Shown here in pieces: positions 36,715 to 40,527 of a stretch of DNA of 40,527 bases. The DNA lies in NCBI GenBank assembly GCA_016791285.1, contig JAEUMX010000233.1, positions 1 to 40,527 of the forward strand. The letters run 5' to 3'. This stretch comes from Burkholderiales bacterium. Lineage in GTDB: Bacteria; Pseudomonadota; Gammaproteobacteria; Burkholderiales; JAEUMW01. Position 1 is the first letter of the stretch. Each line of letters begins with the position of its first letter. A program made the translations under genes and the position numbers. A model generated the notes under the pieces. That model was not told the origin of the DNA. It did no database searches and saw nothing but the letters and a program-made list of their open reading frames with translations.

Positions 36715-36748
36715 TGCGGTGGGTGGTGCTCCGGCGCTGCTCACCGCA
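36715..36748 (+). promoter_or_regulatory. Hairpin between bufA and bufB
   Basis: TGCGGTG (36715-36721) pairs with CACCGCA (36742-36748), 7 perfect bp around a 20-nt GC-rich loop, 6 bp after the bufA stop and 15 bp before bufB. There is no T run. It may slow 3' decay of bufA mRNA or hide the bufB ribosome site, favouring precursor over enzyme. Confidence 0.45.
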
Positions 36749-36763
36749 GTCGCCCCCTGGACG

Positions 36764-37600
36764 ATGAACCAATCCTCGCTGTCCGGCTTTGGCCTGGGAC
36801 TGCGCGCCCCGCATTACGAGGCGATCCTGGCGACCCACCCGCGCGTCGAGTGGTTCGAGGCGCTGACCGAGAACTACCTCGTACCCGGCGGCAAGCCGCT
36901 TCACTACCTCGAACGCGTGCGCGCGGACTACCCCTTGGTCCTGCACGGCGTCTCGCTTTCCGTCGGCGGCACCGATCCGCTCGACGCCGACTATCTGCGG
37001 CAACTGCGAGCGCTCGCCCGGCGCATCGAGCCGGCGTGGATTTCCGATCACCTGTGCTGGACCGGTGTGAACGGCAGGAACCTCCATGACCTGCTGCCCC
37101 TGCCCTGGACCGAGATGGCGCTCCAGCACGTGGTCGAGCGCGTGCGGGCGGTACAGGACTTTCTGGGCGAGCGCATCCTCCTCGAGAACGCGTCGAGCTA
37201 CGTGACCTTCCGGGCGTCGGAGATGAGCGAGCAGGAGTTTCTCGCGCGTGCCGCCGAAGCCGCGGATTGCCTCATCCTGCTCGACGTCAACAACGTCTAC
37301 GTGAGCAGCCGCAACCACGGCTTCGATCCGCTCGGATATCTCGATGCCCTGCCGCGCGAGCGCGTGCGGCAAATCCATCTCGCCGGCCACACCGACAATA
37401 CCGACCACGTGATCGACACCCACGACGCCCCGGTGATATCCGACGTCTGGACGCTGTACGGCCGCGCCGTGGAGCGCTTCGGTCCGGTGCCGACCATGAT
37501 CGAGCGCGACGACCGCATCCCGCCGCTGGACGAGCTGCTCGCCGAGCTCGACACGGCGCGCGGCATCGCGGCCTCGGTCCTCCAGCAGCGCGCGGCATGA
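36764..37600 (+). CDS. bufB: MNIO-family (DUF692) multinuclear iron oxygenase of the bufferin operon
   Basis: A 278-residue TIM-barrel protein of the MNIO group (MbnB, TglH, BufB) which oxidises cysteines in peptide substrates with a di- or tri-iron centre. Candidate metal ligands in family motifs: LHGVSL (H61), SDHLCW (H96), LENASSY (E141), [18 protein letters not shown] (D174, H185), IHLAGH (H205, H209) and DTHD (D219, H220, D221). GVGLRxxH appears as [13 protein letters not shown] at the N-terminus. ATG 36764 fits family starts; GTG 36719 in frame is unlikely. The ribosome site is weak. It overlaps bufC by ATGA. Confidence 0.92.
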   Translation: MNQSSLSGFGLGLRAPHYEAILATHPRVEWFEALTENYLVPGGKPLHYLERVRADYPLVLHGVSLSVGGTDPLDADYLRQLRALARRIEPAWISDHLCWTGVNGRNLHDLLPLPWTEMALQHVVERVRAVQDFLGERILLENASSYVTFRASEMSEQEFLARAAEAADCLILLDVNNVYVSSRNHGFDPLGYLDALPRERVRQIHLAGHTDNTDHVIDTHDAPVISDVWTLYGRAVERFGPVPTMIERDDRIPPLDELLAELDTARGIAASVLQQRAA

Positions 37601-38448
37601 GGTCGTTGCGCGCGCTCCAGCTTGCGTTCAGTGCGGCCGCTCTCGGCTCCGAGGACCGCGTGCCGCGCACCATCGCCTCGCCACCTAACGGCGATCGGCG
37701 TGGGCGCTTCGAAATCTACCGCGAAGGCTATCGACTGCGCCTGATCGACTCGCTCGCAACGGACTACCCGGCCACGCGCGCCGCGCTGGGCGTCGCTCGG
37801 TTCGCCGCCGTCGCGCGTGCGTTCGTCGAAGCGCATCCGTCGCCCTACTTCAACCTGCGCTGGTACGGCGCGCAGTTCGGGGAGTTCCTGCGCGCGTGCT
37901 GCCGTGACGACGAGGCGCCGATGGCGAGTCTCGCGGCTTTCGAATGGGCCATCGCCGGTGCGTTCGATGCGGCAGACGAGCGCCCCGTCACGGCCGAGGA
38001 CATGGGGCGTATTCCGCCTGCTGCGTGGCCTCGGCTCGTTCTGACCCTGCATCCTTCCGCAAGGCGGGTGCAGCTGCCAGTCGAGGTGCCCCGGTTCTGG
38101 CAAGCGGCCACCGCTGGCGAATCCCTGCCGCCCTTGTCTGCCGCAGGAGCGGCCGCTGTGTCGTGGCTCGTCTGGCGCAAGGATCTCGGCGTGCGCTACC
38201 GGCAGCTCGCCGCGGACGAAGCCGAAGCGCTGGACCGCGCCGCCGCAGCCGCGACGTTCGCCGAGCTCTGCGTCGGCCTTGCCGCCCATGTGCCGGAGGC
38301 CGAGACGCCAGGTCGGGCGGCAGGCCTGCTGCGATGCTGGATCGAAGACGGTCTCGTGGCCGGCTTGCGCGACGGCGCAACCGACCTCTTCAATGATGGA
38401 GGATCTTCGCGAGAAACTGCCGCGCCCGCTCCGTCTGCGCGTGGGTGA
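37597..38448 (+). CDS. bufC: DUF2063 partner protein of the MNIO enzyme (BufC-like)
   Basis: A 283-residue protein. The N-terminal DUF2063 domain (about 1-100) has the usual [22 protein letters not shown] ([22 protein letters not shown]) and [16 protein letters not shown]. The C-terminal half (about 150-265) is more variable and resembles the peptide-recognition part described for MNIO partner proteins, thought to bring the precursor to the enzyme. It is translationally coupled to bufB. The last 20 codons ([17 protein letters not shown]) run 59 bp into the 3' end of convergent gltL and look like a degenerate extension past a former stop. Confidence 0.88.
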   Translation: MRSLRALQLAFSAAALGSEDRVPRTIASPPNGDRRGRFEIYREGYRLRLIDSLATDYPATRAALGVARFAAVARAFVEAHPSPYFNLRWYGAQFGEFLRACCRDDEAPMASLAAFEWAIAGAFDAADERPVTAEDMGRIPPAAWPRLVLTLHPSARRVQLPVEVPRFWQAATAGESLPPLSAAGAAAVSWLVWRKDLGVRYRQLAADEAEALDRAAAAATFAELCVGLAAHVPEAETPGRAAGLLRCWIEDGLVAGLRDGATDLFNDGGSSRETAAPAPSARG

Positions 38449-39124
38449 AGAAGTCGTCCTTGGACCGGTCTTCGACGATGGCGCCTTGATCCATGAAGAT
38501 GACCCGGTGCGCCACCTTGTGCGCAAAACCCATCTCGTGCGTGACGACCATCATCGTCATCCCTTCCTTCGCGAGCTCGGTCATCACGTCCAGCACCTCG
38601 TTGATCATCTCCGGATCGAGCGCGGAGGTGGGCTCGTCGAACAGCATCGCGATCGGATCCATCGCCAGCGCGCGCGCGATCGCGACCCGCTGCTGCTGAC
38701 CGCCGGAGAGCTGACCCGGATACTTTTTGGCGTGCGCCTTGAGTCCCACGCGATCGAGCAGCTTCAGTCCCTTCGCCATCGCTTCCTCCTTCGAGCGGCC
38801 GAGCACCTTGATCTGAGCGAGGTTGAGGTTGTCCGTGATGCTCATGTGCGGGAAGAGCTCGAAGTGCTGGAATACCATGCCGACCTTCGAGCGCAGTTGC
38901 GCGAGGTTGGTCTTCCTGTCCCCGACCGAGATCCCGTTCAGGAAGATCTCGCCCTGCTGGAAGGGCTCGAGCCCGTTCACGGTCTTGATGAGCGTGCTCT
39001 TGCCGGAACCCGAAGGCCCGCACACGACCACCACCTCGCCCTTCTCGACGCTGGTCGTGCAATCCTTCAGCACCTGGAAATCGCCGTAGAACTTCGACAC
39101 GTTCTTGATCTCGATCATGCTCAT
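38390..39124 (-). CDS. gltL: Polar amino acid ABC transporter ATP-binding protein (GltL-like)
   Basis: A 244-residue ABC ATPase: Walker [10 protein letters not shown] (36-44), Q-loop [11 protein letters not shown], signature [15 protein letters not shown], Walker [14 protein letters not shown] and the H-loop in VVTHEMGF. It is of the glutamate/aspartate (GltL/GlnQ) class. The start 39124 overlaps the gltK stop by ATGA ([15 protein letters not shown]). The 3' end overlaps bufC on the other strand. Confidence 0.94.
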   Translation of the reverse strand: MSMIEIKNVSKFYGDFQVLKDCTTSVEKGEVVVVCGPSGSGKSTLIKTVNGLEPFQQGEIFLNGISVGDRKTNLAQLRSKVGMVFQHFELFPHMSITDNLNLAQIKVLGRSKEEAMAKGLKLLDRVGLKAHAKKYPGQLSGGQQQRVAIARALAMDPIAMLFDEPTSALDPEMINEVLDVMTELAKEGMTMMVVTHEMGFAHKVAHRVIFMDQGAIVEDRSKDDFFTHAQTERARQFLAKILHH

Positions 39125-39798
39125 ACCGCGTACCTCTTCTGGAGTCGCTTGACGAGATAGGATGCCCCGTAGCACATCACGAAATACACGAGCGCCGCGA
39201 ACAGGTACATCTCCACCAGCCGCCCGTCGCGCTGCCCGATCTTGCCCGCCACGCCCAGGAAGTCCGGCAGGCTCACCACGTACACGAGGGAAGTATCCTG
39301 GAACAGGATGATGCTCTGCGTGAGCAGGAGCGGAATCATGTTGCGGAAAGCCTGTGGCAGGATCACGTACCGCATCGCCTGCGCGTACGTCATACCCATG
39401 GCGTAGGCGGCCGACACCTGCCCGCGCGGAATGCTCTGGATGCCGGCCCGGATGATCTCGCAGTAATACGCCGCTTCGAAGATCATGAACGCGATCAGCG
39501 CGGAGTAGAACGGTCCCACGGTCGCCGGCTGACCGGACACCGCAGCGATGATGAAGGGCACCAGGAAGTAGAACCAGAAGATCACCAGGATCAGCGGTAT
39601 CGAGCGGAACAGGTTGACGTACGCGCCCGCAAACCAGGCGAGCGGTTTGATGGGTGACAGGCGCATCAGCGCGAGCAGGGTGCCAAAGAGAATGCCGCCA
39701 AACATGGCGAGCGCGAGCAGCGTGAGCGACAGCCCCATCCCCTTCAGCAGGAACGGAATCGCCCCCGGGATGGAGCTCCAGTCGAAGTCGTAGCTCAT
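39121..39798 (-). CDS. gltK: Amino acid ABC transporter permease (GltK-like)
   Basis: A 225-residue HisM/GlnP-type permease with about five membrane helices ([23 protein letters not shown] first, split here as [13 protein letters not shown]). It has the [20 protein letters not shown] permease loop that docks on the ATPase (EAA motif, given as [13 protein letters not shown]). The start [11 protein letters not shown] overlaps the gltJ stop by ATGA. It works with GltJ and GltL; the order matches gltJKL operons for glutamate/aspartate uptake. Confidence 0.93.
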   Translation of the reverse strand: MSYDFDWSSIPGAIPFLLKGMGLSLTLLALAMFGGILFGTLLALMRLSPIKPLAWFAGAYVNLFRSIPLILVIFWFYFLVPFIIAAVSGQPATVGPFYSALIAFMIFEAAYYCEIIRAGIQSIPRGQVSAAYAMGMTYAQAMRYVILPQAFRNMIPLLLTQSIILFQDTSLVYVVSLPDFLGVAGKIGQRDGRLVEMYLFAALVYFVMCYGASYLVKRLQKRYAV

Positions 39799-40527
39799 TT
39801 CCCGCCTCCCGCGATGTAGCCCGGGACGCGGAAGTGCTGCTCCAGCCAGCGCATGATCGCGACCGCCGTGAGCGTGATGCAGATGTAGAGCACGGTCGCC
39901 GCGATGAAGGCCTCGAAGGTGTTCGCCGTGTACTCCGCGATCTGCCGGCTCTGGGCGGTGAGCTCGAGCAGCCCGATGGTGAGCGCGACCGACGAGTTCT
40001 TGAAGATGTTCATGAACTCGCTGCCCAAGGGCGGGATGACGATGCGAAACGCCATCGGCAGCAGCACGAACCTGTAGGTCTGCCAGAGCGTGAGGCCCAT
40101 GGCGAGCCCCGCGTTCTTCTGCCCCTTCGGCAGCGAGTTGATGCCGGCCCGGACCTGCTCGCACACGCGCGCGGCGGTGAACCACCCCAGGCAGAGGAAC
40201 GAGGTCAGGAACGCGTTCAGCGTCGGGTCCATCTGCTTCAGCCGGTCACCGAGGCCGAACGGCAGCAACTCCGGGAAGACGAAATACCAGATGAACAACT
40301 GCACCAGCAGCGGGACGTTGCGGAAAATCTCGACGTAGGCGGTGGCGATGCCGGACAGCCACTTGTTGGGCACTGTGCGCATCACACCGAGCACGGTGCC
40401 CAAGACGAGTGCCAGCACCCACGCCGACAGCGCCACCGAGACCGTCCAGCCGAGCCCGGAGATCAGCCAGTCGATGTAGGTCGCGGAGCCATCCGGCGTC
40501 TTCTGCAGGAAGATGCCCCAGTTCCAT
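39795..40527 (-). CDS. gltJ: Amino acid ABC transporter permease (GltJ-like), 5' end outside window
   Basis: The frame is open to the right edge, 243 codons plus stop; the first visible codons read [13 protein letters not shown], which in GltJ proteins follows the start by only about four residues, so nearly the whole gene is present. An internal GTG start at 40436 would be wrong because the family N-terminus is upstream. The permease loop [21 protein letters not shown] and [13 protein letters not shown] are typical. The periplasmic binding protein (gltI) should lie just past the edge. Confidence 0.92.
   Translation of the reverse strand, partial: WNWGIFLQKTPDGSATYIDWLISGLGWTVSVALSAWVLALVLGTVLGVMRTVPNKWLSGIATAYVEIFRNVPLLVQLFIWYFVFPELLPFGLGDRLKQMDPTLNAFLTSFLCLGWFTAARVCEQVRAGINSLPKGQKNAGLAMGLTLWQTYRFVLLPMAFRIVIPPLGSEFMNIFKNSSVALTIGLLELTAQSRQIAEYTANTFEAFIAATVLYICITLTAVAIMRWLEQHFRVPGYIAGGGK

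Overview
The window is about 40.5 kb of GC-rich, gene-dense bacterial chromosome with no mobile element, tRNA, rRNA or CRISPR array that I can see. The order hldD-hldA-pyrF-lapB-lapA-ihfB-rpsA-(aroA-cmk)-tyrA-hisC-pheA-serC-gyrA followed by a divergent ompA, then mtaD-ubiG-gph, is typical of Betaproteobacteria (Burkholderiales and relatives). A phasin and an acetyl-CoA acetyltransferase point to a polyhydroxyalkanoate (PHA) former, and LPS-heptose and lapAB genes to a Gram-negative envelope. I cannot name a genus.

Region 1 (1-17.8 kb, minus strand) is one long run of tightly packed housekeeping genes: gyrA, serC, pheA, hisC, tyrA, an aroA-cmk fusion, rpsA, ihfB, lapA, lapB, pyrF, hldA, hldD, cysM and a large exported protein cut by the window edge. 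Many junctions are ATGA-type overlaps. It joins aromatic amino acid, serine, histidine and cysteine synthesis with translation, pyrimidine and LPS-core supply. Only a hairpin with a short U run before rpsA and a clean intrinsic terminator between ihfB and lapA interrupt it.

Region 2 (17.8-24.9 kb, plus strand) starts at the gyrA/ompA divergent promoter region. ompA is monocistronic with a strong terminator. mtaD-ubiG-gph-eamA form an operon. The thiolase and the phasin are single transcription units with visible promoters and terminators, and a small DUF6494-like gene follows.

Region 3 (24.9-36.3 kb) is mixed in direction: glgP and orn on the minus strand; an M48 protease, a small cytochrome c, a pterin dehydratase and rsgA on the plus strand; a CobD/CbiB-like membrane protein, a Gre-like factor, a CoA-type Nudix hydrolase, an SDR and an ACT protein on the minus strand; a small exported protein and a FAH-family hydrolase on the plus strand. 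Between the Gre-like gene and the CobD-like gene lies a 374-bp non-coding stretch. On the minus strand it holds a consensus sigma-54 promoter, a large two-loop hairpin starting at the predicted +1, and an intrinsic terminator: a candidate sigma-54-dependent small RNA of about 115 nt whose two open loops both end in CUUCCUC. I regard this as the most novel item here.

Region 4 (36.3-40.5 kb) carries a bufferin-type RiPP operon, bufA-bufB-bufC (small Cys-rich exported precursor, MNIO/DUF692 enzyme, DUF2063 partner). Its last gene overlaps tail-to-tail with a GltJKL-type polar amino acid ABC transporter operon that runs off the right edge.
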